This document shows, in pieces, positions 8,636 to 18,563 of a stretch of 32,313 bases of DNA. Made by a program: the position numbers and the translations under genes. Below the pieces are notes generated by a model. It worked only from the letters and a program-made list of their open reading frames with translations. It searched no databases and had not been told where the DNA came from. Every line of letters starts with the position of its first letter. Position 1 is the stretch's first letter. Location of the stretch: NCBI GenBank assembly GCA_024679645.1, contig JAIBCZ010000005.1, positions 1 through 32,313 of the forward strand, given 5' to 3'. This DNA is from Amphritea sp. GTDB taxonomy: Bacteria; Pseudomonadota; Gammaproteobacteria; Pseudomonadales; Balneatricaceae.

Positions 8636-9481
8636 TTACTCCGATAGGTTCGTCGCCTTTTCCCAGGCATGAATAGCCTGTTTTCGTTCCGCTCCCCAAC
8701 GATAGTTTCCGCTTTCCCCGCTCTCTCTGATGACCCGGTGACAAGGGATTAAAAAACCGATGTTGTTGGCCCCAACAGCGCTACCGATAGCCCGCTGCGC
8801 TTTAGGCGAGCCGGTCGCTTTAGCCAGTTGTGAATAGGAGACAAATTGCCCCTGGCGGGTGTGTAACAAAGCTTCCCATACTTTAATTTGAAAGTTAGTA
8901 CCCCGGAGTAACAGGTGCAGTTTGCCTGCCTGGGGTGTCGTTGGGAAAATTCTCTGACTAATATTTGCAGCTTCTGAATTGTCTTCAACCGACATGGCAT
9001 TGGGCCATTGGTCCAGAAGTTCACGTTGCTTTTCTGGCAGGTCATCGCATAGAAAGGCAAGATAGCAGATGCCTCTATTAGTCCAGCCAATCAGGGCGAT
9101 ACCAAATGGGGTGGCTGCCTGACCGAAATTGAGCTGCACCCCCTTGCCCCCTGATTTAATCTCCCTGGGTGTCATCGCTTCACAGCTGATCATCAGGTCA
9201 TGCAGTCGTCCGCTACCTGACAGTCCTGCATTCAGTGCTGCTGTCAGAGTATCTTGCGATTGCTGTAGCGCCTGCTTTGCGTGCTCTTTAGTGAGGTATT
9301 GGAGAAAGCGTTTGGGTGAAATACCCGCCCAGCTACTGAACAGGCGTTGCAAGTGATATTCGCTCAGGTTGACCGCTTCAGCAATCTCAGCAAGTTCTGG
9401 TTGCTGTTTGGCGTGTTCGCGGATATAGCAAATTGCAGCGGCAATGGTTTGGTAATGGCTATCCGTTTTAAGTTCAGACAT
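8636..9481 (-). CDS. Methylated-DNA--protein-cysteine methyltransferase with N-terminal AraC HTH (Ada-like)
   Basis: 281 aa; N-terminal AraC HTH, C-terminal MGMT domain with IPCHRVIRESGESGNYRWGAERK active-site region. Confidence 0.9.
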   Translation of the reverse strand: MSELKTDSHYQTIAAAICYIREHAKQQPELAEIAEAVNLSEYHLQRLFSSWAGISPKRFLQYLTKEHAKQALQQSQDTLTAALNAGLSGSGRLHDLMISCEAMTPREIKSGGKGVQLNFGQAATPFGIALIGWTNRGICYLAFLCDDLPEKQRELLDQWPNAMSVEDNSEAANISQRIFPTTPQAGKLHLLLRGTNFQIKVWEALLHTRQGQFVSYSQLAKATGSPKAQRAIGSAVGANNIGFLIPCHRVIRESGESGNYRWGAERKQAIHAWEKATNLSE

Positions 9482-10367
9482 TTTCAGTGTCCTTTCGGTT
9501 TAATAGCGTACGTGGACTAAAACCTGTGACTAGTGCTGTACCCGTTAAAATAATGCCACCTCCAAGCAGAGTGTGCCAACCAATAGATTCGTCTAAAAAT
9601 AGGTTGCCCCATAGAACACCGAATACCGGTACCAGGTAGGTGACCGTCAGCGCAGAAGGTGCCCCGACATCTGCAATCAGACGGAAATAGAGCAGATAGG
9701 CAACGCCGGTGCAGAATACTCCCAGTAAAATAATAGAGGTGATAATGGTGGTATCTGTGGTGGATTGTGCTGGAAACAAGGGTAATAGTGGAATTAGCAG
9801 TATGGTTGCAGCCCACATACTGCCGTGGGCGTTAGCAAAGGGCTCAACGCTCTTGGCTCCCTGCGCATAACAACTAGCAATACCATAGCTGAAGGCTGCA
9901 CCGATCGCGGCCATAACGGCGATATCTGACCCTGGGATTAGTAGGTTAGGATCAAATCCGACCAGTAGTGCGACCCCTGCAATACCGAGTACCAACCCGG
10001 TTGTATTTTTCAGGGTGATGGTTTTTTTAAAGCGCAGGGCGATCAGAACAGTTCCCCAGATAGGCGCAGTAGCATTCAATATTGATAGTAAAGATGCTGA
10101 GATAGTTTGTGCTGCATAAGCAAATAACAGGAAGGGGAGGGCTGAATTAAACCAGCCAAGGATAGCGTAGTGCTTCCAGTGCTTTGCTGTATGGAGCTTA
10201 CGTTTTAGCAGCAGGGCTACAACCAGTAAAAAAAGTGCAGCGAACAGTAACCGGAATTCAATCAGTATTGCCGGACCGATTACCGGGGCCGCCATCCGCA
10301 TAAACAGGAATGATCCACCCCAAAGAGCAGCTAAAAAGAGTAGCTGTAGCAAGCTTCGCAAACCCAT
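9474..10367 (-). CDS. DMT/EamA-family transporter
   Basis: 297 aa, about 10 hydrophobic segments; LWGGSFLFMRMAAPVIGP and second-repeat LVPVFGVLWGNLFLDESIGWHTLLGGGIILTG are typical EamA sequence. Confidence 0.88.
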   Translation of the reverse strand: MGLRSLLQLLFLAALWGGSFLFMRMAAPVIGPAILIEFRLLFAALFLLVVALLLKRKLHTAKHWKHYAILGWFNSALPFLLFAYAAQTISASLLSILNATAPIWGTVLIALRFKKTITLKNTTGLVLGIAGVALLVGFDPNLLIPGSDIAVMAAIGAAFSYGIASCYAQGAKSVEPFANAHGSMWAATILLIPLLPLFPAQSTTDTTIITSIILLGVFCTGVAYLLYFRLIADVGAPSALTVTYLVPVFGVLWGNLFLDESIGWHTLLGGGIILTGTALVTGFSPRTLLNRKDTENV

Positions 10368-10449
10368 AACAAACGTCCATAAATGATGAATAGGTGCAGT
10401 TTGGTCTTATTTGAATCGGTCGGCTACCCGATTCTTGCGCAATAAGAAA

Positions 10450-11607
10450 TTATTCGCTGATGAATATTTCCAATACATTGTTCAGGAATAAGCGGCCTTG
10501 TTCGGTAGGGGTAATAAGTGCGCTATCATTTATGAGCAAACCCTTAGTTCGGGCTTTATTAAGTAAGGGCTCTATTTGTTCAATACACAATCCGGTACGT
10601 GGACTGAATACAGTACTGGCGACCCCCTGAGTTAGTCGCAGCGCGTTCATCATAAACTCAAAGGGTAGCTCATCCCGGCTGATGTCCTGTTCGCCGGATA
10701 CAGTATTGAGCGCGTCCATATAAGCTTTAGGCTGGCGATGCTTCCAGCGGCGGTTGATACGCTGCTGGCCAGGCCAGGTTATTTTACCGTGTGCGCCAGC
10801 ACCGATGCCCAGGTAGTCGCCAAATTGCCAGTAATTAAGATTGTGCTGTGATCGCTTGCCGGGCTGGCTGTAGGCAGAAATTTCATATTGTTGGTAACCG
10901 TTTTCGGCTAATAGTGCTTGTCCCTGCTCCTGTATTTCCCAGAGAGCTTCATCTTCAGGTAGCGTCGGTGGTCGGCTGAAAAACTCTGTATTAGGTTCAA
11001 TCGTTAACTGGTACCAGGATAGATGGCTGGGTTGAAGATCTATCGCCTGTTGCAGGTCTGACAGTGCGGTTTCCGGGGTCTGATCAGGTAAGCCATGCAT
11101 CAGATCCAGATTGAAATTATCAAAGCCGATTTCGCGCGCTTTTCCGGCGGCATGCAGAGCGTCGTGACTATTATGTATCCGTCCCAGTTGTTGCAGCCGG
11201 GCACTGTCAAAACTCTGCACTCCTATAGACAGCCGGTTAACACCAGCTTCCCTGAATCCGGCAAAGCGTTCCTGCTCAAAGGTACCTGGATTCGCTTCCA
11301 TAGTGATCTCGGCAGAAGCCGATAGGGGGGCGAGATCAGAGATGCCCTTGAGGATCTGTCTGATCCCTTGTGCATCAAACAGACTGGGGGTGCCGCCGCC
11401 AATGAATATAGTCTCAATCTGGCGGCCTTGTATGCAGGCAAGCTCGGCTTCAAAGTCGCGCAGTAGTGCATCGATATAACGTTGCTGGGGAATCTCGCCG
11501 GTCACCGCATGAGAGTTAAAGTCACAGTAGGGGCATTTGCGTACGCACCAGGGAATATGGATATACAGTGAGAGCGGCGGCAGGGTGAGCATCTCAGGCG
11601 TACTCAA
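10450..11607 (-). CDS. hemW: HemW, radical SAM heme chaperone (formerly oxygen-independent coproporphyrinogen III oxidase-like)
   Basis: 385 aa; LYIHIPWCVRKCPYCDFNSH (CxxxCxxC), FIGGGTPSLF, GVNRLSIGVQSFD; 4-nt overlap with rdgB upstream. Confidence 0.94.
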   Translation of the reverse strand: MSTPEMLTLPPLSLYIHIPWCVRKCPYCDFNSHAVTGEIPQQRYIDALLRDFEAELACIQGRQIETIFIGGGTPSLFDAQGIRQILKGISDLAPLSASAEITMEANPGTFEQERFAGFREAGVNRLSIGVQSFDSARLQQLGRIHNSHDALHAAGKAREIGFDNFNLDLMHGLPDQTPETALSDLQQAIDLQPSHLSWYQLTIEPNTEFFSRPPTLPEDEALWEIQEQGQALLAENGYQQYEISAYSQPGKRSQHNLNYWQFGDYLGIGAGAHGKITWPGQQRINRRWKHRQPKAYMDALNTVSGEQDISRDELPFEFMMNALRLTQGVASTVFSPRTGLCIEQIEPLLNKARTKGLLINDSALITPTEQGRLFLNNVLEIFISE

Positions 11608-12203
11608 ATATAGGCCGGTATCAGCTTGATCAGCTGCTGTACGGCTTGTCCCCGATGACTGAGTCTGTTTTTCTGTTCCGCCGGGAGCTGGGCAGAGGCA
11701 ATATCAAGCCCAGGCACTAGAAACAGCGGATCATAGCCAAAACCATTGTCGCCTTGTGGCTGAGGCAGAATCTGTCCTTCCCAGGTTCCCTGACAGATCA
11801 GCGGAGTCGGATCTTCAGCATGACGCATAAATACCAGAATACAACGAAACCGTGCGCTACGGGCTTCCGGTGAAATGCCTTCCAGTAACTGCAAAAGTTT
11901 TGCGTTGTTGTCGCTATCGGTTGCTCCTGTGCCAGCAAAGCGGGCGGAATAGATGCCGGGAGCGCCTTTCAGGGCGTCGACTTCCAGTCCTGAGTCATCT
12001 GCCAGAGAGGGAAGGCCCGTAAGCTGACAGGCGTGGCGGGCTTTGAGGATGGCATTTTCAACAAAACTCAGTCCGGTTTCTTCAGCGTCAGGGACATCGA
12101 ACGCTGACTGGGGGAGTACTTCAACACCCAGGTTCCCCAGTACCTGATTAAACTCTCGCAATTTGCCTTTGTTTCCGCTGGCCAGGATGATTTGACGGGA
12201 CAT
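11604..12203 (-). CDS. rdgB: RdgB/HAM1 non-canonical purine NTP pyrophosphatase (dITP/XTP)
   Basis: 199 aa; IILASGNKGKLREF, LADDSGLEVDALKGAPGIYSARFAG, GFGYDPLFLVP, LSHRGQA. Confidence 0.95.
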   Translation of the reverse strand: MSRQIILASGNKGKLREFNQVLGNLGVEVLPQSAFDVPDAEETGLSFVENAILKARHACQLTGLPSLADDSGLEVDALKGAPGIYSARFAGTGATDSDNNAKLLQLLEGISPEARSARFRCILVFMRHAEDPTPLICQGTWEGQILPQPQGDNGFGYDPLFLVPGLDIASAQLPAEQKNRLSHRGQAVQQLIKLIPAYI

Positions 12204-12245
12204 TAAGTCTCCTTAATTCGGGTGTTTCAGTGGGCAGCGATATAG

Positions 12246-12728
12246 CTAGTCGACATAAAAGCGCTGTTCAAAATTGATACTGTGCGCCGGTTGATTCGGA
12301 TCGGGCTGGACCTGCAGGCTAAAGCGCAATACCTGGTCATCGGTAAAGCCAAAATCACCTATATAGTAGAGTGCATCAGCTTCTTCAATTTTCTGAAAGC
12401 TCAGTTCCTGCGTTTGCGAGATCAGGTTGACCACTTCACCTTTAACCACGGCGGAAACCGGCTTAGTGCTGCCGTCGGTCTGCTTTTGCAGTACTGAAAC
12501 GTTCAGCAATGCCTTGGTTTTACTGCGGGTAATACCATAAGACTGGGCTACATCAGGCTGTATGAAACTGCTATTGAAGGCGTTGTAGTGAATCATGTAA
12601 TCGCCGTGAGAGACCATCTGTTCGGCGCTGGCCAGGCTACAGAGCGTTGAGATGAACAGACCGGTGATTACGGCCAGAGTATTACAAACCTTTTTCGTAA
12701 AGTGTTTGCCTAAAGTTGCTTCTTTCAT
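12246..12728 (-). CDS. DUF4426-family predicted secreted/periplasmic protein
   Basis: The ORF track extends to 13040 but overlaps metW; internal ATG at 12728 gives MKEATLGKHFTKKVCNTLAVITGLFISTLCSLASAEQ..., a credible signal peptide, 160 aa. Confidence 0.8.
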   Translation of the reverse strand: MKEATLGKHFTKKVCNTLAVITGLFISTLCSLASAEQMVSHGDYMIHYNAFNSSFIQPDVAQSYGITRSKTKALLNVSVLQKQTDGSTKPVSAVVKGEVVNLISQTQELSFQKIEEADALYYIGDFGFTDDQVLRFSLQVQPDPNQPAHSINFEQRFYVD

Positions 12729-12738
12729 TGTCTTCTCC

Positions 12739-13329
12739 CTATCGGGTGATTCGGTAAATTGCGACTTCGCCCAACATATTGGGCCACAACCGGATCGACC
12801 AGTGATGCTTATGTTCATTGTCCACAACCGTGCGTTCAAGGATATGGATATTGCGTTCAACGCACAGCTGCTCAAAATCTTTGAATGTGCAGAAGTGGAT
12901 ATTGGGTGTGTTATACCAAGTATAGGGCAGGAATTTAGATACCGGCATTCTGCCCCGAAAAGCAAGGTAACCCCGTGCACGCCAATGGCCAAAGTTTGGA
13001 AAAGTGACGATGCACTCTTTACCAATCCGTAGCATCTCATCGACGATCTGGTCCGGGTGATACATCACCTGCAGCGCCTGAGTCATGATGACAGTGTCGA
13101 AACTACTGTCTTGAATGCTGGCCAGCCCTTCATCGATGTTTTTTTCGACCACATTGATACCTTTCTCAATGCAGGTCGTGATGTTGTCGTGATCAAACTC
13201 GACGCCATAGCCGGTGATGTTTTTTTCCTGTTGTAAGTACGATAACAGCTCGCCGTCACCGCACCCCAGGTCCAGTACTTTACTATTGGGAGCAACCCAG
13301 TCCTGAATAATGTCCAGATCCGCACGCAT
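12739..13329 (-). CDS. metW: MetW methionine biosynthesis protein (methyltransferase-like)
   Basis: 196 aa; [33 protein letters not shown]; start overlaps the metX stop by 1 nt (TGATG). Confidence 0.94.
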   Translation of the reverse strand: MRADLDIIQDWVAPNSKVLDLGCGDGELLSYLQQEKNITGYGVEFDHDNITTCIEKGINVVEKNIDEGLASIQDSSFDTVIMTQALQVMYHPDQIVDEMLRIGKECIVTFPNFGHWRARGYLAFRGRMPVSKFLPYTWYNTPNIHFCTFKDFEQLCVERNIHILERTVVDNEHKHHWSIRLWPNMLGEVAIYRITR

Positions 13330-14495
13330 CAGTTATTCTCCTTGTCCGTCTGAGGGATATCGGCTATGACCTGTTTCATATAGGCGGAGAAAATATCCAT
13401 ATAGCGGGGATTTGGTATCAGGAATGCATCATGGCCATTGTGTGAATCGATTTCTGCATAACTGACCCGTTTTTCAGCAGTTACAAGGGCATCAACAATC
13501 TCCCGTGAACGTTCTGGTGAGAAACGCCAGTCGGTGGTAAAGGAGATCACCATAAACTTGCACAGGACATTGCGCACGGCAGCTGCGAGGCTGTGATCAG
13601 CGTCGGCTGCCGGATCAAAGTAATCCAGTGCCTTGGTCATCAGCAGGTAGGTGTTGGCATCGAAGGCTTTGGAGAACTGTTCTCCCTGATAGCGCAGGTA
13701 CGATTCAATCTCGAACTGTGGATTAAAATCGTAACTGATTTTTCCCTCTCGCAGTTCGCGGCCAAATTTTTCCCGCATGCCATCATCAGACAGGTAGGTG
13801 ATATGCCCTAGCATACGTGCCAGCATGAGGCCGGTTTTGGGTACTTTTCCATTTTCGTAAAAGTGGCCGTCATTAAAATCAGGGTCGCGGGAAATAGCCT
13901 GGCGGGCGACTTCGTTAAAGGCGATATTCTGGGCGCTGAGTTTAGGGGCTGCAGCGATAATCATGCAGTGTCGCAATCGCTCTGGATAGTCGATGGCCCA
14001 TTGAAGTGCCTGCATACCGCCGAGACTACCGCCTACGATAGCGGCCCATTGCTGAATACCAAAATGATCCGCCAGACGCGCCTGGCTCTCAACCCAGTCT
14101 GCTACGGTCATAATGGGGAAATCAGGGCCAAACGGCTTAGCGGTTTTCGGATTAGTGCTTTGAGGACCGGTGGAACCGTGACAGCCCCCGAGGTTATTCA
14201 GGCCGATAACAAATAACTTGTCGGTATCGATCGGTTTACCCGGGCCGATAGCGGAATCCCACCAGCCGGGCTTCTTATCTTCAGCTGAATGGTAACCTGC
14301 TAAGTGGTGGTTGCCCGATAGGGCGTGACATACCAGGACCGCATTTGATGCATCTGCATTCAGGGTGCCATAGGTTTCAATGATCAGATCGTAGTTGTCT
14401 AACTGACGACCACAGGCCAGCGCCAGGGGCTGGTCGAAATGGATAGTCTGCGGTGTGACGATACCGACAGAATCTTCAGGAATGGATTGAGGCAT
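13329..14495 (-). CDS. metX: MetX homoserine O-acyltransferase (acetyl or succinyl donor not determined)
   Basis: alpha/beta hydrolase fold; [15 protein letters not shown] nucleophile elbow, [13 protein letters not shown]-terminal HNGHDAFL. Track ORF begins with GTG at 14504; ATG at 14495 ([13 protein letters not shown]) is likelier. Confidence 0.93.
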   Translation of the reverse strand: MPQSIPEDSVGIVTPQTIHFDQPLALACGRQLDNYDLIIETYGTLNADASNAVLVCHALSGNHHLAGYHSAEDKKPGWWDSAIGPGKPIDTDKLFVIGLNNLGGCHGSTGPQSTNPKTAKPFGPDFPIMTVADWVESQARLADHFGIQQWAAIVGGSLGGMQALQWAIDYPERLRHCMIIAAAPKLSAQNIAFNEVARQAISRDPDFNDGHFYENGKVPKTGLMLARMLGHITYLSDDGMREKFGRELREGKISYDFNPQFEIESYLRYQGEQFSKAFDANTYLLMTKALDYFDPAADADHSLAAAVRNVLCKFMVISFTTDWRFSPERSREIVDALVTAEKRVSYAEIDSHNGHDAFLIPNPRYMDIFSAYMKQVIADIPQTDKENN

Positions 14496-14635
14496 AATTC
14501 TCACTTAACGCTGATAACTCGAAAAAGGTGCTGCTGACTTACCCGGTCGAGCTTCACATTTCGTACAGCAATGCCTGACTATCTATGATGAGATAGCCTG
14601 GAGGGCGGTAGTCATGTTGAGATCTCAGTATCACT

Positions 14636-14929
14636 TCAGTTTTGCTCAATCGTTAATTGTTCAGGAATTTTTGTCGGAGTTTCAATCCGTACCCGTTTCT
14701 GCCTGCCCAGTTCGCCACTGAGTATGCTGACAGCACTTTTGGCCACGCCAAACTGCTTTGCCAGGAATTTTACCAGATGGGCATTGGCTTTGCCCTCTAT
14801 TGGCGGCGCGGTGATGCGAATTTTAACACTCTCTTCATGTAACCCCACAATTGCATCGTTGCTTGCTTTTGGCTGCAGGTGACAATTGAGAATAAGACTA
14901 TCATCTTGCCAGCGATAAAACCCACCCAT
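14636..14929 (-). CDS. yggU: YggU family (DUF167) protein
   Basis: 97 aa; [69 protein letters not shown] is DUF167. Confidence 0.9.
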   Translation of the reverse strand: MGGFYRWQDDSLILNCHLQPKASNDAIVGLHEESVKIRITAPPIEGKANAHLVKFLAKQFGVAKSAVSILSGELGRQKRVRIETPTKIPEQLTIEQN

Positions 14930-14935
14930 GCCGTA

Positions 14936-15493
14936 TCAAAAAAGCAGCTGTCTTAGCTGGCTCAGTTGAGATAAAGCGAACTGGATTATGATAAAGATCA
15001 GGATAGGCGAGAGATCTAATCCGCCCAGGGATGGAATAACCTTGCGAGCCAGGCCAAAGACCGGTTCGGTGAGCTGGGTAATTAACTGTGGCCCGGGATG
15101 GTAACTACCGGGCGCTACCCAGCTGATAATCACCGACCCGATTACCGCATAGAAATAAATATTCAGCACAGTTTCCAGTACTGCGATACCCGAAAGCATC
15201 AAGATAGGAACGAGGCTGCCACCTATGCTCAGACCTTTAATCAACAGAATCAGTAACCAGGCTGCCAGGTTGACCAGGAAAGCCAGCGCCAGAGGCGAAA
15301 GGTCGATATTCCCTGGGCGGGGAATCACCCGTTGCAGAGGAGCCAGTGGCAAGGCTGTGATCTTCACAACTGCCTGTGCAATGGGGTTGTAATAGTCAGC
15401 TTTAGCTAACTGCAGCAAAAAGCGCAGCACGACAATAAACACATAGAACTGTGCAAACAGCTGGATTATTGAACTGATAGGATCCTGTCCCAT
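14936..15493 (-). CDS. yggT: YggT-family integral membrane protein
   Basis: 185 aa with duplicated YggT motif (RFLLQLAKADYYNPIAQAVVKITALPLAPLQRVIP; ...QLITQLTEPVFGLARKVIPSLGGLDLSPILIFIIIQ). Confidence 0.93.
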   Translation of the reverse strand: MGQDPISSIIQLFAQFYVFIVVLRFLLQLAKADYYNPIAQAVVKITALPLAPLQRVIPRPGNIDLSPLALAFLVNLAAWLLILLIKGLSIGGSLVPILMLSGIAVLETVLNIYFYAVIGSVIISWVAPGSYHPGPQLITQLTEPVFGLARKVIPSLGGLDLSPILIFIIIQFALSQLSQLRQLLF

Positions 15494-15609
15494 TGTTTCG
15501 ATACCTGTTGGCGAAATTTTTAAGGATAATTTATCTCTGAGTATAGAGCCTTTCCCCTCGACTATGAACCTGAGAAAGGCTTTTTATATCATCTGCTTAA
15601 TTGCCCGCT

Positions 15610-16434
15610 TTATTTTCCGAGCTCTGCTGCCAATGCTTCAGCACGGTCACTACAGGCTTGCATACCGTTAGCGACAATCTCAGGCAGTCCCTGATCAATA
15701 AAAGTCAGTATCGCTTGCTCGGTAGTCCCCTTCGGGGACGTTACCCGACGCCGCAGTTCTGCCGGTTCTGCGTCGCTTTGGCGAGCGATCTCAGCAGCTC
15801 CGAGGGCAGTTTGAATCGTTAGTTGTTCAGCTACTTCACGGCTGAGTCCGAGCTTTTCCCCGGCAGCCACCATCGCTTCCATCATCAGAAAATAATAGGC
15901 AGGGCCGCTGCCCGAAACAGCCGTGACAGCGTTTAGCTGGGATTCAGTGTCTACCCATAGGGCGATGCCGGTAGCTTGCATTATCTGCTCAGTCTGGCAA
16001 CGCTGTGATTCGTTTACCTGTGGGTTGGCATAAAGGCCACTGGCGCCTTGTTTCACCAGCGCAGGGGTGTTTGGCATACAGCGAACGACAGCCAGATTAC
16101 CGCCCAACCACTCTTCCATGCTGTTGCACATAATGCCTGCAGCAACAGAAATAATCAGCGGCTGGTGCTGCTGAACTGCTGCTGCCATAGCGGTGGCGAC
16201 CGCTTTCAATATCTGAGGTTTAACTGCCAGGATAACGATATCGGCCGCGGCGACGGCAGCGTTGTTATCGGTTGTGGTATGCATGCCTTGCTGTTTAAGA
16301 TCGTCCAGCTTTTCTAACTGAGTACCGGTGGCCCAGATTTTATCAGCGGGGTATTGATTGCTGATCAGTCCGCCGATAATTGCGCGGGACATATTGCCCG
16401 CTCCGATAAATGCCAGTGTAGGTTGTGTGCTCAC
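15610..16434 (-). CDS. proC: Pyrroline-5-carboxylate reductase
   Basis: 274 aa; FIGAGNMSRAIIGGL, VRCMPNTPALVKQGASGLYAN, AVSGSGPAYYFLMMEAM, VTSPKGTTEQAI. Confidence 0.96.
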   Translation of the reverse strand: MSTQPTLAFIGAGNMSRAIIGGLISNQYPADKIWATGTQLEKLDDLKQQGMHTTTDNNAAVAAADIVILAVKPQILKAVATAMAAAVQQHQPLIISVAAGIMCNSMEEWLGGNLAVVRCMPNTPALVKQGASGLYANPQVNESQRCQTEQIMQATGIALWVDTESQLNAVTAVSGSGPAYYFLMMEAMVAAGEKLGLSREVAEQLTIQTALGAAEIARQSDAEPAELRRRVTSPKGTTEQAILTFIDQGLPEIVANGMQACSDRAEALAAELGK

Positions 16435-16491
16435 GTGTAGTTCCTGATCATAAATGGCTGATGTTTTAGCTTACTGGATATTGGCTGGATT

Positions 16492-17190
16492 TTACTGACT
16501 ATAATCACGGGGGCCAAACAATGCCGTCCCGATGCGTACAATCGTCGCACCTTCCCTGATGGCTGCCTCCATATCGCCTGACATGCCCATGGAGAGGGTG
16601 TCCAGGGGTTGATCAGGCAGTTGTTTTTGTAACAGGTTCAATAGTTCCGTCAGCTGAGCGAACGGTTGTCGTTGTGAGTCTGGATTATCGTTGCTGGCGG
16701 GAATAGCCATCAGACCGCGCAGTTGAATATTATCCAATGTTGCAATTTGTTCTGCTAACTGGGGCAGTTCTTCTGGCAAGATGCCTGATTTGCTTTCCTC
16801 CCTGCTAATGTTGACCTGCAAGCATATATTTAAAGGTCCCATGTTCTTGGGGCGCTGGCTGCTGAGGCGCTGGGCGACCTTAAATCGCTCGACACTATGC
16901 ACCCAGCTAAAGTTCTCAGCAATCGGTCTGGTTTTATTTGACTGTATCGGTCCGATAAAATGCCAGCAGATCTCCAGGTCGGATAATGTCTCGATTTTTT
17001 CTAACGCTTCCTGCAGATAGTTTTCGCCAAAATTACGCTGTCCTTCAGTCCATGCCTGACGGAGCTCATCGGCATGGCGGGTTTTACTCACGGCGAGGAG
17101 CTCAACGCTAGATGTCGGGCGATTCGCTGCTTGTGTGATAGCAGAGATCTGTGAGCGAACCAGGTGGAGGTTATTTGCGATGGTTGTCAT
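16492..17190 (-). CDS. yggS: YggS-family PLP homeostasis protein
   Basis: 232 aa; VELLAVSKTRHADELRQAWTEGQRNFGENYLQEALEKIE, WHFIGPIQSNKTRPIAENFSWVHSVER, LSMGMSGDMEAAIREGATIVRIGTALFG. Confidence 0.96.
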   Translation of the reverse strand: MTTIANNLHLVRSQISAITQAANRPTSSVELLAVSKTRHADELRQAWTEGQRNFGENYLQEALEKIETLSDLEICWHFIGPIQSNKTRPIAENFSWVHSVERFKVAQRLSSQRPKNMGPLNICLQVNISREESKSGILPEELPQLAEQIATLDNIQLRGLMAIPASNDNPDSQRQPFAQLTELLNLLQKQLPDQPLDTLSMGMSGDMEAAIREGATIVRIGTALFGPRDYSQ

Positions 17191-17513
17191 ATAGTTATAA
17201 CTAGCGATTGGCTAAGGTGGGTGATTCTGATAAAACTGATATAAACTAAAACCCCTTTGGATTCTGTCGCTATAATAACAGAGATTATTTACTAACCAGC
17301 GAATATTTCCAGTCAGGTTATAAGTCGGGATGGTTTTGATCCTTGTAATGAATGAAATGTACGGAAAGCTGCACAAAATTGTAGAAGAACCCTTTATATG
17401 AAAGGTTACAGCTTTTATCATGGTTAGCGGTCGTACATCTTTAGCGTCGAGCTTTGGCGTTTACAGTTAATCAACGGAGCCTGCTTACCGGTTCCTTATA
17501 CACCAGAGAAGCC

Positions 17514-18548
17514 ATGGATATTACAGAACTTTTATCGTTTACCGTTCAGCAGGGAGCATCCGATCTTCATATAACAGCGGGTATGCCGCCGGTCATCCGG
17601 GTGGATGGTGAAGTGAAGAGAATTAAACTGCCTTCTTTGGATCATAAACAAGTTCAAACGCTGATTTACGATATTATGAATGATCGGCAGCGTAAGGATT
17701 ATGAAGATCGATTTGAAACTGACTTTTCCTTTGATGTGCCTAAATTAGCACGTTTTCGTGTTAACGCATTCAACCAGAATCGAGGTGCTGCGGCAGTATT
17801 TCGAACCATTCCCAGTAGAGTCTTGACAATGGATGATCTGGGTATGGGCCAGGTTTTCTGCAACCTTTCGGACAATCCTCGTGGATTGGTTTTGGTAACC
17901 GGACCGACCGGTTCTGGTAAGAGCACCACTCTGGCGGCAATGGTCGATTATGTGAATGAGACCCGTAATGAGCATATATTGACCATCGAGGATCCAATAG
18001 AATTTGTTCACGAAAGTAAGAAAAGCCTGATAAACCAGCGAGAAGTTCATCGGGACACTTTAGGTTTTGATGCCGCTTTACGCTCTGCTTTGCGTGAAGA
18101 CCCTGATGTTATTCTTGTGGGCGAGATGCGGGATCTGGAAACTATTCGATTAGCGCTTACCGCTGCAGAAACCGGGCACCTTGTGTTTGGTACATTGCAT
18201 ACGACCTCGGCCGCTAAAACGATCGACCGTATCATTGACGTGTTTCCCGCAGCGGAAAAATCGATGGTTCGTTCGATGTTATCAGAATCGTTGCAGGGCG
18301 TTATTTCTCAGACGTTGTTGAAAAAGCCGACAGGTGGTCGAATTGCCGCTCATGAAATTATGGTTGGTACTCCTGCTATTCGAAACCTGATTCGTGAGGA
18401 TAAGGTTGCGCAGATGTATTCAGCCATTCAGACTGGCGCAGGTTTTGGTATGATTACCCTGGATCAATCGCTGACTGATCTGATGAAAAAAGGCCAGATC
18501 ACTCGTGAAACAGCACGCAGTAAAGCGCTGAATCCAAATAACTTTTAA
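17514..18548 (+). CDS. pilT: Type IV pilus retraction ATPase PilT
   Basis: Track ORF starts at 17454; ATG at 17514 gives the usual start MDITELLSFTVQQGASDLHITAGMPPVIRVDG. Walker A GPTGSGKSTT, LREDPDVILVGEMRD, AETGHLVFGTLHT. Confidence 0.95.
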   Translation: MDITELLSFTVQQGASDLHITAGMPPVIRVDGEVKRIKLPSLDHKQVQTLIYDIMNDRQRKDYEDRFETDFSFDVPKLARFRVNAFNQNRGAAAVFRTIPSRVLTMDDLGMGQVFCNLSDNPRGLVLVTGPTGSGKSTTLAAMVDYVNETRNEHILTIEDPIEFVHESKKSLINQREVHRDTLGFDAALRSALREDPDVILVGEMRDLETIRLALTAAETGHLVFGTLHTTSAAKTIDRIIDVFPAAEKSMVRSMLSESLQGVISQTLLKKPTGGRIAAHEIMVGTPAIRNLIREDKVAQMYSAIQTGAGFGMITLDQSLTDLMKKGQITRETARSKALNPNNF

Positions 18549-18563
18549 AAAGGGAGCGTACTT

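Noticed and set aside
12729-13040. N-terminal extension of the DUF4426 ORF
   Set aside because: Lies out of frame within metW; the internal ATG at 12728 followed by a signal peptide is the likely start.
14505-14635. Possible SAM riboswitch upstream of metX
   Set aside because: Region is short; I could not identify SAM-II or other SAM-riboswitch consensus elements. A weak CTATCT-ATGATG-AGATAG hairpin (14579-14596) is not enough. An Infernal search would be decisive.
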